This document shows positions 19,522-30,000 of a stretch of 64,000 nt of DNA, one piece after another. The notes beneath the pieces are model-generated. The model searched no databases. It saw only the letters and a program-made list of their open reading frames with translations, and was not told the origin of the DNA. Source of the DNA: an uncultured Methylococcales bacterium (GTDB lineage: Bacteria > Pseudomonadota > Gammaproteobacteria > Methylococcales > Methylomonadaceae). Position 1 is the stretch's first letter; every line of letters begins with the position of its first letter. The stretch is from NCBI GenBank assembly GCA_903902705.1, contig CAIUVX010000205.1, positions 1 through 64,000 of the forward strand, given 5' to 3'. Position numbers and translations under genes: made by a program.

Positions 19522-22401
19522 ATGCCCTGTAAATTTTGCTTACAACTTGTCACACTGATAATCGGCTTACTTGCCGCAATAACTGTGCATTCGGAAACCA
19601 TCGATTTACAACTACGCTGGCACCATCAATTTCAATTTGCGGGCTACTATGCCGCTGTGCAACAAGGTTATTATAAACAAGCAGGGCTGGACGTGGTAAT
19701 ACACGAAGGCACGCCCGACAAAATCCCCGTTAATGAAGTTTTACAAGGTCATGCGCAATACGGTGTTGCAAATAGTGAATTAGTGTTGGATCGCTTAAAA
19801 GGAGAGCCGCTGGTGTTACTGGCGGCTATTTATCAGCATTCACCTTCGGTGTTACTGGCTCGAAAAGAGGCGAAAATTTTTTCACCCAGTGATCTCATCG
19901 GTAAAAAAGTCATGATGATAGACCCACGCGTTGATGTTGATTTTCTCGCCATGTTCAGTAGTGAACACGTTAATGTAAAAGATATTCAGATTATTCCCAG
20001 CAGTTTTGATATTCAGGATTTAGTGAAAGGAAAAGTGGATGCCTTCAATGGTTATCTCAGCAATGAACCCTATTTTTTAAAACAACAAGGCGTTGAATTT
20101 AATGTACTTAATCCGCGTAATTACGGCATTGATTTTTATAGCGATATGCTGTTTACCAGCGAAAATGAATTAAAGCAACATCCAGAGCGTGTTAAAGCAT
20201 TCCTGAATGCCAGTTTGCAAGGGTGGCAATATGCACTCTCACATCCACAGGAAATTATTGCCTTATTACAAAATCAATACAAAGTAACTAAAACCAAAGG
20301 ACATCTGGAGTTTGAAACCGAAGCTACCCGCTCACTGATAGTCTCAGACTCGGTAGAAATAGGTCATATCAATCCTTGGCGGATCGAACACATGGCGGAT
20401 ATTTTTATACAAGCAGGTATGGTGGCTAATCATGATTTATTGGATAACTTTATTTATAATCCTAATGCCACCGAAGAGCATTTAGTCCGCTATCTAAAAA
20501 TAATGGTGTTGTTTGCGTTCTGCATTTGTGTGCTTGCCGCAGTTCTGTACGCCTCCTACCAATCTATAAAACGAGAAAGTCGCCAGCGTGAACTTATAGC
20601 GAAAGAATTGCATAGCCGTACCGATGAACTGGCATTACGCAATCATGTTTTGCAAGCAATTAATCAGGGCATTGCTTTACCCGACTTACTGAATGAATTA
20701 GCACTGCAAGTTGAAAAACTGCATCCTGGAATGCTCTGCTCAATTTTACTAATCGATGACAATAATAAGCTACGATTTGGTGCAGCTCCCAGTTTGCCTT
20801 ATTTTTATACCCAAGCTATTAATGGTTTGGAGATTGGCGAAAGCATGGGCAGTTGTGGTACGGCGGCTTATCATAGCGAATGCTGTATTGTTGAGGATAT
20901 TCAACAGCATCCATTTTGGGCTGATTTTCGTGATCTAGCTCAACAAGCAGGCGTGCAATCGTGCTGGTCTCAACCCATTAAAAACAATCAGGGTAAAGTG
21001 CTGGGGACATTTGCTATCTATCATGCGCAGCCAGCAAAACCATCCGCCGCAGACATCGAATTAATTGAAAGTTATGCCAGCTTGACGCAGCTTAGCATTG
21101 AACAGTCAAGAGCAGATATGGCATTGATAGAAAGCGAACGGCGTTTACACTTCGTTTTAAAAGGCAGTGGATTAGGTTTTTGGGATTGGAATGTCGAGAC
21201 TCATAAAGTAGAAATTCATACTATTGAAATGAAAGTTTTTCGCTATCACTATCCCAAAATATACCCCATTCCACCACAATGGTTGGATTTTATTTATCAC
21301 GAAGACCGCGAAAAAGTCTGGCAATCAATACGCGCTGTAGTGAATGGTAAACAAACCAGCCATCAAATTGAATACCGTGTGCCAGATGACAAAGGTGTCC
21401 TGCATTGGGTTTTGGATCATGCCAATATTGTTCAACGTGATTCAGACGGCAAACCGATACGCATGAGCGGCACACATATTGATATTACTGATCGTAAATT
21501 CTCAGACCAGCAATTGCGTGAGAGTGAACAAAGGCTAACGCTCTGTCAGCATTATGGTGGCGTAGGAACGTGGGAATTGGATTTAATTACTCATCAAAAA
21601 ATCTTGTCACCCATCGCTTGTAAACTACTCGGCGTTTCTGAATCATCAGAAACTAAGTGGGAAGATTTTTTAGCGGTCATACATCCAGATGACTGGCATA
21701 TCTTTGTTGATGCTACCCAAGCACATCTCGAAGACAGAGAAAAATATGATGTGGAATACCGTATTATCGATGCCAATAAACAAGTGCGTTGGATACGTTC
21801 AGTAGGACGCGTTGATGAATCCAGAAATGCCGAGCCGACTTATTTTAGGGGTATTATGCAAGATATTACCGAACGTAAAGCCGCCGAAGAACAAATTAGG
21901 CAACTAGCATTTTATGATCCGCTGACTAAACTACCTAACCGTCGTTTGTTAGATGAACGCTTGCATCACGGTATAGAACGGGCGCACCGTGAGGGCAATC
22001 AACTTGCCGTATTGATGCTCGATTTAGATCGTTTTAAAGCCGTCAATGATAATTTTGGGCATAAAGCAGGCGATGAACTATTGCAACAAGTGTCAGAACG
22101 AGTTTTAGCTCAGTTGCGTAAAATAGACACAGTGGCGCGTTTAGGGGGCGATGAGTTTGTGGTTTTACTTCCCGACATCAATCATCACGAAAATGTCGCA
22201 CGAGTAGCACTAGCGATTATTTCTGAACTAACCAAACCGTTTTTGCTACGCGAAACCGATAGTGTGAACATTGGCACGAGCATTGGTATTAGCTTCTATC
22301 CAGAACACGGCACTAACCCAGAAATACTGCTAGATCGTGCCGATACTGCGTTGTATCAAGCCAAAGATCAAGGACGTGGTTGCTTTTGTGTCGCGGTCTA
22401 G
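19522..22401 (+). CDS. Membrane diguanylate cyclase with NMT1/THI5-like sensor, GAF and two PAS domains
   Basis: About 959 residues from the ATG at 19522; the frame also allows a TTG 13 codons earlier. Order: signal peptide; periplasmic NMT1/THI5-like binding domain (LRWHHQFQFAGYYAA... LKGEPLVLLAA) to about residue 315; membrane helix near 325-345; GAF about 380-535; two PAS/PAC domains about 545-800 (both with ITDRK/ITERK ends); GGDEF domain from about 805 with DPLTKLPNRR, ARLGGDEFVVLLPD and an RxxD inhibitory site (RKID) five residues before GGDEF. It probably makes c-di-GMP in response to a small periplasmic ligand, possibly thiamine- or pyrimidine-like. The ligand is inference. No EAL domain. 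The PilZ protein at 13544 is a possible effector. Confidence 0.88.
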   Translation: MPCKFCLQLVTLIIGLLAAITVHSETIDLQLRWHHQFQFAGYYAAVQQGYYKQAGLDVVIHEGTPDKIPVNEVLQGHAQYGVANSELVLDRLKGEPLVLLAAIYQHSPSVLLARKEAKIFSPSDLIGKKVMMIDPRVDVDFLAMFSSEHVNVKDIQIIPSSFDIQDLVKGKVDAFNGYLSNEPYFLKQQGVEFNVLNPRNYGIDFYSDMLFTSENELKQHPERVKAFLNASLQGWQYALSHPQEIIALLQNQYKVTKTKGHLEFETEATRSLIVSDSVEIGHINPWRIEHMADIFIQAGMVANHDLLDNFIYNPNATEEHLVRYLKIMVLFAFCICVLAAVLYASYQSIKRESRQRELIAKELHSRTDELALRNHVLQAINQGIALPDLLNELALQVEKLHPGMLCSILLIDDNNKLRFGAAPSLPYFYTQAINGLEIGESMGSCGTAAYHSECCIVEDIQQHPFWADFRDLAQQAGVQSCWSQPIKNNQGKVLGTFAIYHAQPAKPSAADIELIESYASLTQLSIEQSRADMALIESERRLHFVLKGSGLGFWDWNVETHKVEIHTIEMKVFRYHYPKIYPIPPQWLDFIYHEDREKVWQSIRAVVNGKQTSHQIEYRVPDDKGVLHWVLDHANIVQRDSDGKPIRMSGTHIDITDRKFSDQQLRESEQRLTLCQHYGGVGTWELDLITHQKILSPIACKLLGVSESSETKWEDFLAVIHPDDWHIFVDATQAHLEDREKYDVEYRIIDANKQVRWIRSVGRVDESRNAEPTYFRGIMQDITERKAAEEQIRQLAFYDPLTKLPNRRLLDERLHHGIERAHREGNQLAVLMLDLDRFKAVNDNFGHKAGDELLQQVSERVLAQLRKIDTVARLGGDEFVVLLPDINHHENVARVALAIISELTKPFLLRETDSVNIGTSIGISFYPEHGTNPEILLDRADTALYQAKDQGRGCFCVAV

Positions 22402-22468
22402 TGACACTGTTCGAACGATTGAATTGTATGTTGATAAATAATTCTCTATGATTGCAAACTATTTTTAG

Positions 22469-22825
<357 letters not shown>

Positions 22826-22846
22826 TGGCACTATAAGGATATAACC

Positions 22847-24148
22847 ATGTCGTTTTCAGCTAGGTACGCAATGCGTACCCTACCACTGCTGTTACTGCCA
22901 AAACTGGCTTTGGCAGACGCACTCCAATTAAATCAAGCCAATACTGCGTGGGTCTTAACCTCCACTGTCTTGGTTTTATTTATGACCATCCCTGGCTTAT
23001 CGTTGTTTTACGCAGGATTGGTCAGAAGTAAAAACGTGTTATCCGTATTAATGCAATGTTTTGCCATCACCTGCTTAGTATCCATATTGTGGCTAGCAGG
23101 GGTTTATAGTTTTATTTTTACCGATGGAGCGGGTTTGCAAGCCGTCATCGGTGGCGCGTCTAAAATATTTTTACCCGATATAAACACCACCGTCTTGGTA
23201 GGTGATATTCCTGAAACGGTTTATTTCATGTTTCAAATGACGTTCGCCATTATCACACCCGCCTTGATTGTTGGCGCGTTTGCCGAGCGTATGAAATTCT
23301 CTGCCATGCTATGGTTTAGTGCCTTATGGTTAATTATTGTTTATATGCCTGTCTGTCATTGGATCTGGGGCGGTGGTTGGCTAGCCAAATACGGCGCGAT
23401 GGACTTTGCTGGCGGTATCGTCATTCATGTCAACGCTGGGGTTGCCGCGTTAGTGTCCGCGTTAGTATTGGGCAAACGAAAAGGTTTTCCCACTACTGCA
23501 ATGCCACCGCACAATATGACTATGGTGGTCACAGGCGCGGGTATGTTATGGGTCGGCTGGTTTGGTTTTAATGCAGGCAGTGCCTTAACCTCAGACGGAC
23601 GTGCAGGTATGGCAATGCTAGTCACCCATATCGGTGCTGCTTCAGGATCATTGACGTGGATGTTTATCGAATGGAAACGCTTTGGTAAACCCAGCGTTTT
23701 AGGTATCGTCACAGGTATGGTTGCAGGCTTAGGTACGATTACCCCCGCTTCTGGTTTTGTTGGACCTTTTGGGGCATTATTTATTGGTGTGACTGCTGGG
23801 TTTGTGTGTTTTTATGCCACGCAATACGTTAAACGCACACTAAAAATTGATGACTCATTAGACGTATTTCCTGTCCACGGCATAGGCGGTATCACAGGTT
23901 CATTATTAACAGGCGTATTTGCTGCCAGTAGTTTTGGTGGTTTAGGTTTGCCTGAAGGTGTGAGCATCATCAAACAAGTCGGCATTCAAGCGTTGGCGAT
24001 TAGCGCGACCATTTTATGGAGTGGCTTATTCAGTTATCTCATCCTAAAAGGTTTGGATAAATGGATCGGTTTACGCGTTACCCCTGACGAAGAAGTACAA
24101 GGGCTAGATACCGTTCTACATGAAGAAACGGGTTACTTAGACTTATAG
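22847..24148 (+). CDS. amtB: Ammonium transporter AmtB
   Basis: A 433-residue Amt protein with an N-terminal signal-like helix ending LALADA and about 11 membrane helices. It shows GLSLFYAGLVRSKN near residue 50 and the twin histidines of the pore: the first in GIVIHVNAGVAALVSALVLG, the second in DVFPVHGIGGITGSLLTG. AmtB conducts ammonium across the inner membrane under GlnK control. AAGGAT lies just upstream. Confidence 0.97.
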   Translation: MSFSARYAMRTLPLLLLPKLALADALQLNQANTAWVLTSTVLVLFMTIPGLSLFYAGLVRSKNVLSVLMQCFAITCLVSILWLAGVYSFIFTDGAGLQAVIGGASKIFLPDINTTVLVGDIPETVYFMFQMTFAIITPALIVGAFAERMKFSAMLWFSALWLIIVYMPVCHWIWGGGWLAKYGAMDFAGGIVIHVNAGVAALVSALVLGKRKGFPTTAMPPHNMTMVVTGAGMLWVGWFGFNAGSALTSDGRAGMAMLVTHIGAASGSLTWMFIEWKRFGKPSVLGIVTGMVAGLGTITPASGFVGPFGALFIGVTAGFVCFYATQYVKRTLKIDDSLDVFPVHGIGGITGSLLTGVFAASSFGGLGLPEGVSIIKQVGIQALAISATILWSGLFSYLILKGLDKWIGLRVTPDEEVQGLDTVLHEETGYLDL

Positions 24149-24231
24149 TGTTTCTTAGACTATATTTAAACCTAATCTACCTACAACTAAAGAGTTTTTG
24201 GTAATGTGTTAAATCTGTTACAGCGATATTA

Positions 24232-24265
24232 ATGACTACCAGTCTTTTAAAAGACTGGCAGTCAT
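24232..24265. repeat. Palindromic element, copy 3
   Basis: A 34-bp palindrome with one mismatch, related to copies 1 and 2 but with a TTTTAAAA centre. The right flank (AGTAAAAACAACAGA...) is shared with copy 1. It lies in the 400-bp gap between amtB and ompA, upstream of the ompA promoter. Confidence 0.85.
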
Positions 24266-24440
24266 GCACAACAGTAAAAACAACAGACTTAATCCCCTAC
24301 CCTATTTTGACTCCAGTAATCATCTCTTTAGCCTTCTCCGTGGCGATTATTTATTCTCATTTTGTAATACCAAGTACACGACAACGCCAGTTTTTTTGTT
24401 GTTTTATTTTAACATTTTGTAGTGAATTTGTCTTTTTACA

Positions 24441-24469
24441 TTGAAGAAACTCAGTGTAACTGCTAGAAT
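24441..24469 (+). promoter_or_regulatory. Sigma-70-type promoter of the OmpA-family gene
   Basis: TTGAAG at 24441-24446 and TAGAAT at 24464-24469 with exactly 17 bases between. Transcription would start near 24476, giving a 5' UTR of about 75 bases that holds the 8-bp tandem repeat. Confidence 0.65.
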
Positions 24470-24482
24470 CAAAGCCGTTGAC

Positions 24483-24538
24483 AATTCTTTAATTCTTTAA
24501 TTCTTTAATTCTTTAATTCTTTAATTCTTTAATTCTTT
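24483..24538 (+). repeat. Seven perfect tandem copies of AATTCTTT in the ompA 5' UTR
   Basis: Seven uninterrupted copies of the 8-bp unit fill 56 bases and end directly at the AGGAG ribosome site of the OmpA-family gene. A tract of this kind can change length by replication slippage, altering leader length or structure. Confidence 0.97.
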
Positions 24539-24549
24539 AGGAGAATCTT

Positions 24550-25743
24550 ATGCTAAAAAAACATTTACTTGCGCTTGCTGTATTAGCAAGTATAGGCAGT
24601 ATCTCTCTGGCTCAAGCTGACGAACCTTTAGATACTAGCGTGTCTCAGGCTAGCGCACCTGTCGATACCCGATGGTATGTTGCCCCTTTTGGTACGTTTA
24701 TAACGACAGGTAGTGGCAAAGCGGGTAATGGCTGGGGTGGTGGACTTGCTGTTGGTAAAATGCTTGATAAGCATTTTAATGTTGAGGTAAAAGGTTTTTA
24801 TGACACCGCAAGATACACTGGACGAGCTTACGACAATACCAATGGGCTAGACATTTTTGGAAGTCGCACGCGTGGTGATTGGAATTTAGCGGGTGCTACC
24901 ATCGATTTACAATACTACTTTATGCGTGGAAAGTTTTCACCTTATTCCGTTATTGCTTTGGGTGGCATGGATACTGACATTACATCTACACACACAAGAA
25001 TAAATGGTGTCGTGGATAAGCGTAGCCGCAGTGCGTCAACTTTAATTGCTGAAGCTGGCTTAGGTTTTACCTATGAAGTACTTGACAATCTATTAGTGCG
25101 TAGTGATGTTCGTTATCGCTTTGGTGATACCTTTACTAGCAACGATCGCGTCAATAACCTCGCTGGTTACAATAATAACATTGATACCAGTAGAGTAACC
25201 AACGACATGACGGTTAATCTTGGTGTTGTTGTTCCTTTTGGTCCTAAACCAACAGCACCAGAACCCGTTGCTCCCGCACCAGAACCTGTTGCTGTTGTCG
25301 ATTGCTCAACGCTGGATTCTGATAATGACGGCATTAATGATTGTATCGATAAATGCGCTGGCACTTTAGCAGGTAGCAAAGTTGATGCGACAGGTTGCCC
25401 AATCAGCTTGGAATTAAAAGGCGTAAACTTCAAATATGATTCAGCACAACTGACTGAAAATGCGCAATACATTCTCGATGGTGTTGCACAAAATCTGATC
25501 AACTACCCATTGAAAAACGAACTTGAAGTTGATGGCCATACCAGCAGCGAAGGTAGCAACGCTTACAACCTGAAATTATCACAAAAACGTTCATTGTCTG
25601 TTGCTAATTATTTAGCCTCAAAAGGTGTAACCAACAGATTACACGCTAAAGGCTATGGCGAAAGCAAACCAGTTGCTGATAACCGCACTGAACAAGGCAG
25701 AGAACAAAACCGTCGCGTTGAATTAATCTGGATTGGAAACTAA
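24550..25743 (+). CDS. OmpA-family outer membrane protein
   Basis: A 397-residue protein. The signal peptide ends SLAQA; residues about 35-225 form an eight-stranded OmpA-like beta-barrel. A Pro/Ala hinge (PTAPEPVAPAPEPVA) follows, then a calcium-binding-like DSDNDGINDCIDKC segment, then the peptidoglycan-binding OmpA C domain (FKYDSAQL, GHTSSEGSNAYNLKLSQKR, NRRVEL). It tethers outer membrane to cell wall. Expression is probably affected by the repeat tract just before the ribosome site. It ends in a strong terminator. Confidence 0.93.
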   Translation: MLKKHLLALAVLASIGSISLAQADEPLDTSVSQASAPVDTRWYVAPFGTFITTGSGKAGNGWGGGLAVGKMLDKHFNVEVKGFYDTARYTGRAYDNTNGLDIFGSRTRGDWNLAGATIDLQYYFMRGKFSPYSVIALGGMDTDITSTHTRINGVVDKRSRSASTLIAEAGLGFTYEVLDNLLVRSDVRYRFGDTFTSNDRVNNLAGYNNNIDTSRVTNDMTVNLGVVVPFGPKPTAPEPVAPAPEPVAVVDCSTLDSDNDGINDCIDKCAGTLAGSKVDATGCPISLELKGVNFKYDSAQLTENAQYILDGVAQNLINYPLKNELEVDGHTSSEGSNAYNLKLSQKRSLSVANYLASKGVTNRLHAKGYGESKPVADNRTEQGREQNRRVELIWIGN

Positions 25744-25771
25744 TCATCCGATTAAATTAACCGTGTCAGAC

Positions 25772-25803
25772 AAAAAAGCCCGCTACTAGCGGGCTTTTTT
25801 TTT
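25772..25803 (+). terminator. Rho-independent terminator of the OmpA-family gene
   Basis: A 12-bp stem (AAAAAAGCCCGC with GCGGGCTTTTTT), five-base loop, and a T run, 28 bases after the stop. Confidence 0.93.
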
Positions 25804-25923
25804 GTGAACATAGTTATTGATATTTATGTAACAATACAATTGAAAAACTTGCCTGTATCACCATTGAGGCATAATTTAAGACATTGTAGATTTTAAACAT
25901 TATCAGATAGTTAGGAGTAAATC

Positions 25924-26310
25924 ATGGGTATTTTTTCAAAAACTTTTATTCTGAGCGTTCTTTTTACGATGAGTGTATCTATTGCTCAGGCTGCCGTGGA
26001 ATTAGTGACTGCTAAGGATGCGTCTACCTTGTATGCAGAGAAAAAAGCGATCATTGTCGATGTGCGTGAAGATGACGAATGGAACGATGAGCATATTGCA
26101 GGTGCGCTTCATATTCCTTTAAAGCAATTAAATGACCGTGTGTCAGAGCTGCAATCCTACAAAGACACCACTATCATTACTCAGTGTAAAAGTGGTGGAC
26201 GTTCTGCTAAAGCCTTAGAGTTATTGAAAGCAGCTGGATTTACTAAGGTGTATAGCATGGATGGCGGCATAAAAGCGTGGGATCAACAAGGTTTAGCAAC
26301 CACAAAATAA
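25924..26310 (+). CDS. Periplasmic rhodanese-domain protein
   Basis: A 128-residue protein with a cleavable signal peptide (ending SIAQA) and one rhodanese domain. Features are IIVDVREDDEW, HIAGALHIPL and the active loop CKSGGRS with the catalytic cysteine. Rhodaneses move sulfane sulfur; the export signal places this one in the periplasm. AGGAG precedes the ATG, and the flavin reductase gene follows after 22 bases, probably in the same operon. Confidence 0.9.
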   Translation: MGIFSKTFILSVLFTMSVSIAQAAVELVTAKDASTLYAEKKAIIVDVREDDEWNDEHIAGALHIPLKQLNDRVSELQSYKDTTIITQCKSGGRSAKALELLKAAGFTKVYSMDGGIKAWDQQGLATTK

Positions 26311-26332
26311 TCGATTAATTGGAGAACATATA

Positions 26333-26818
26333 ATGACCGTGAGTGCGGATGATTTTAAAAATGCGTTGCAACTGTGGGCGAGCGGTGTCACCGTGGTAAC
26401 AACTCAATCCGAAAAGTTCGGTGTGCAGGGTATGACAGTCAGCGCGTTTTCTAGCGTGTCTGTTAATCCACCGCTAATTTTGGTGTGTATCAATGATGCG
26501 GCGGATACAGGCGATGGTATTGCAGAAAGTCAGTGTTTTGCCGTGAATGTATTAACGACCGAACAACAAGACACCTCCAATCAATTTGCAGGAGGCACTA
26601 GCCAACAACAACGCTTTGAAAATGCCGATTGGTCAGCGGGTATCACAGGCACACCGTTGTTAAATAACAGCTTGATGTCGCTAGATTGTACCGTGGTTGA
26701 AAAAGTGCGTGCGGGTACTCATTGGATTATTATCGGCGAAGTACAAGCCGTTGAATGTCGTGCAGGTGAGCCGTTGCTTTATTATCGTGGGGCTTATCGG
26801 CAAGTTGCTAGCGATTAG
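26333..26818 (+). CDS. Flavin reductase family protein
   Basis: A 161-residue split-barrel flavin reductase-like domain with family features: LWASGVTVVTT, GMTVSAFSSVSVNPPL, a central FAVNVL, and H-W-I-I-x-G-E near the end. Relatives supply reduced FMN/FAD to two-component monooxygenases or act on other flavins. The partner is not visible here. GGAGA lies upstream. Confidence 0.88.
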   Translation: MTVSADDFKNALQLWASGVTVVTTQSEKFGVQGMTVSAFSSVSVNPPLILVCINDAADTGDGIAESQCFAVNVLTTEQQDTSNQFAGGTSQQQRFENADWSAGITGTPLLNNSLMSLDCTVVEKVRAGTHWIIIGEVQAVECRAGEPLLYYRGAYRQVASD

Positions 26819-26829
26819 CACTTAATATT

Positions 26830-26853
26830 CTCCCCGCACTAAGGGACGGGGAG
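26830..26853 (+). terminator. Possible terminator after the rhodanese/flavin reductase genes
   Basis: CTCCCCG at 26830-26836 pairs with CGGGGAG at 26847-26853, followed only by a short CTTTAC. Weak T run, so tentative. Confidence 0.4.
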
Positions 26854-26890
26854 CTTTACTACTATAGCTAACCGTGGATAAAATGATTAC

Positions 26891-26968
26891 AAAACCGTTC
26901 GCACTGAGCCTGTCGAAGTGTGAATGTGGTTCGACAAGCTCACCACGAACGGTATCATTTTATTGTGC
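26891..26968. repeat. Dispersed palindromic repeat of the TTCGACAAGCTC type, copy 1
   Basis: ACCGTTCG at 26894-26901 pairs with CGAACGGT at 26946-26953, with CTGTCGAA/TTCGACAAG inside. About 78 bases, including the tail ATCATTTTATTGTGC, recur at 59522-59614. The motif is of a kind commonly seen between genes in proteobacteria. Confidence 0.85.
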
Positions 26969-27067
26969 GTTAGCTCTAGGTTATCATGCCAAACCACAAG
27001 TAATATCTCTATCTACACTCTTCACAGCTATTCAACAAAACCGTTATTACTTGGAAAAAGCACCACC

Positions 27068-30000
27068 ATGACCGATACCCAACCGAGCAGCAAAAAAAAT
27101 AATAACGCTTTGTTTAATCCAAAATTTATTAAGAAAGCCATAGAGACCGCTGGCATTCTTAAAGAAGGTGAAATTCCCGCTAAGCATAAAAAAATTATCG
27201 AAAGACGTTTAAGCAATCAGGCTATTCATCAAAAAGCCAAAGAACTTGAACAAAGTCATGATTTTTTGGTTTTCTTTAAAGAATTATTGGGCTACCAATC
27301 GGTAGGCGACCAAACGAATGCCAAAACGTGGGATGTAATGAATGAACTGAAAGGCATTGATTATGCCCTAGGCGAATTTTCTAAAACTCAAAAAATCGTG
27401 CGCGTGCCGTTTGAGCTTAAAAGCCCCAAAACTTCTGATTTGACTCGCCCCATGTTAGGCAGAACTGAATCGACTGTTATGCAGGCAGCTCGCTACGCAC
27501 TGAATAGCCAAGGCACAGCAAAATGGTTTTTAGTCTCTAATTGCTCAGAGTTTCGCCTGTATAAATTCCCAGAATCCACCAGCCAATACGAACAGTGGTT
27601 TATTGACGACCTAATACAGCCAGAGGAATATGCGCGGTTTGTGTTATTGCTGAGTAAAACTAATTTGCTAGGCGGCACAACTGAAACGTTGTTTAACGAC
27701 TCACAACAACAACAAAAAGACATCACCGATCAACTGTATCGTGATTATCGGCAATTACGCATTGACTTGATTAACGGCTTGAAGAAAGACAATAACAGCA
27801 TTCGCCGTAAGACAATGGTGCGAATCAGCCAAAAGTTATTAGATAGAATGCTGTTTATCGCCTTTGCTGAAAACAGGGGCTTACTGCCTAGACGTACCTT
27901 GCATAGTCGTATTTTTGCACAACCCATTGCGGGTGTAACTGTGTGGAAAGTGATAAAAATACTGTTTACTGCCATAGATAAAGGCGACCCAGAATTTAAC
28001 ATCCCTGAGTATAACGGCGGTCTATTCGCGCTAGATGCTGAGCTGGAAAGCCTAAAAGTCAGCGATGATTTACTAAAAAAATTCAAAATTTTATACGACT
28101 ACGATTTTGACAACGACATCGGCACGCCAGTTTTAGGGCATATTTTTGAACAATCCATTGCCGATTTAGACGAAATTTATGCCACTGTTAGCGAAGAGCA
28201 AGAACTACAAAGCTCTGCCAAAGCAACCAGTACAACGGGCAAACGCAAACAGGATGGTATTGTCTATACCCCTGAATTTATTACCGACTACATTATTCAA
28301 CATACCCTCGGCGGTTATTTAAAACAGAAGCAAGCCAGCATAACGCATGAACCAGAGAGCGCGGCTTATTGGTTAGCCTATCGAGAAATATTAGCCAACA
28401 CCCGTGTACTTGACCCCGCCTGTGGCAGCGGTGCGTTTCTAATTGGCGCGTTTAAATATCTGAAAAATGAATACGATTTTGTCAATCGCCGTATTCAAGA
28501 CCTAGACCCGCAACACGCGGATTTATTCGGTTTGGATTTAGACGCGGAAATACTCAATAACAACTTGTTTGGTGTTGACCTTAATCCAGAATCGATTGAA
28601 ATCACCCAATTAGCCTTATGGTTAGAAACCGCTGAACGTGGCAAAAAACTCAAGCCGTTGGATAAAAATATCCAGCAAGGCAATAGCATCATTCATCATA
28701 AACACACCGACAAACAAGCATTCTTGTGGAATGTCCAGTTTAATAAAGTCATGCAATCTGGCGGTTTTGATGTGGTGTTAGGTAATCCACCTTATGTCCG
28801 CCAAGAACGCTTAAGCGAAATCAAACCGTATTTACAGGAACACTATCAAACCTATCACGGCGTGGCTGATCTCTACACCTACTTTTTTGAACTGGGGCTT
28901 AACTTACTGAAAAAAGGCGGGCGTTTAGGCTATATTTCCTCTTCGACTTTCTTTAGAACCAACAGCGGTACACCGTTGCGCGAATTTTTAAAAGTGCAAA
29001 GTAACTTGTTAACCGTGATTGATTTTAACGACTACCCTGTATTTGAAGGCGTAACCACTTATCCAGCGATTTTAATCATGGAAAAACCCGACCGCTTACG
29101 CAAACAAGCCCCAAAATCAGAGTTCAGCTTTTTAAACATCACCGCCAAAAAAGACCCACAACATGGCGCGTTAAAACAGCAACTACAAACTGACTTCGGC
29201 GTGATGAAACAAGCCGCGCTAAAAGCCGATGCGTGGCAGTTGGAAGATGAACGTTTTTCCAATGTGCGGCAAAAAATTACCAAAGGTTATAAAACCTTGA
29301 AAGAAGTTTACGGTTCGCCTTGTTACGGTATAAAAACAGGATTTAATGAAGCCTTTACGATTAATGCTCAGCAATATGAACACTTAAAACAAGACGACCC
29401 AAACGGAAAAATTTTAAAGCCGTTTTTAGAAGGTAAGGATTTAAAACGCTGGCGGTCAGAAAGTCGAAATTTGTATTTAATTTTTACGCGGCGTGGAGTG
29501 GATATTGATAATTATCCATTGATTAAAGCGCATTTAGAGCAATTTAGAGAACAGTTAGAGCCTAAACCAGACGATTATCCAAAAAATAAAATATGGGCAG
29601 GTCGTAAGGCAGGAGAATATCAATGGTATGAAATTCAAGATACGGTGGCTTATTATGAGAAATTTGAAGAAGACAAAATTGTTTGGGGAAATTTACAAAG
29701 TAGCCCATCATTTTTATATGACGACCAAAAATATTTTATTAACGCACCTTCTCCAATATTGGCAACAACTGAAAAATGGTTAGTTGGTTATTTAAACTCA
29801 ACGGTAGCTTGGTATTTTCTCAACAATATAGCCATCGGGCGTTCAGGAGGATTTATTGAATGTAAACCTATGTACATTAATCAAATACCTATTCCTACTG
29901 TATCGCCTGAACAAAAACAAACGATTGCCGATTTAGCCGAACAATGTCAAACCCATGCCCAAACCCGTTATGAGTTAGAGCAAAAAGTACAACGCCGATT

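Noticed and set aside
26924-27067. Longer start for the type IIG enzyme
   Set aside because: The extra 48 residues come from a dispersed repeat and unrelated intergenic sequence; the ATG at 27068 begins the conserved protein.
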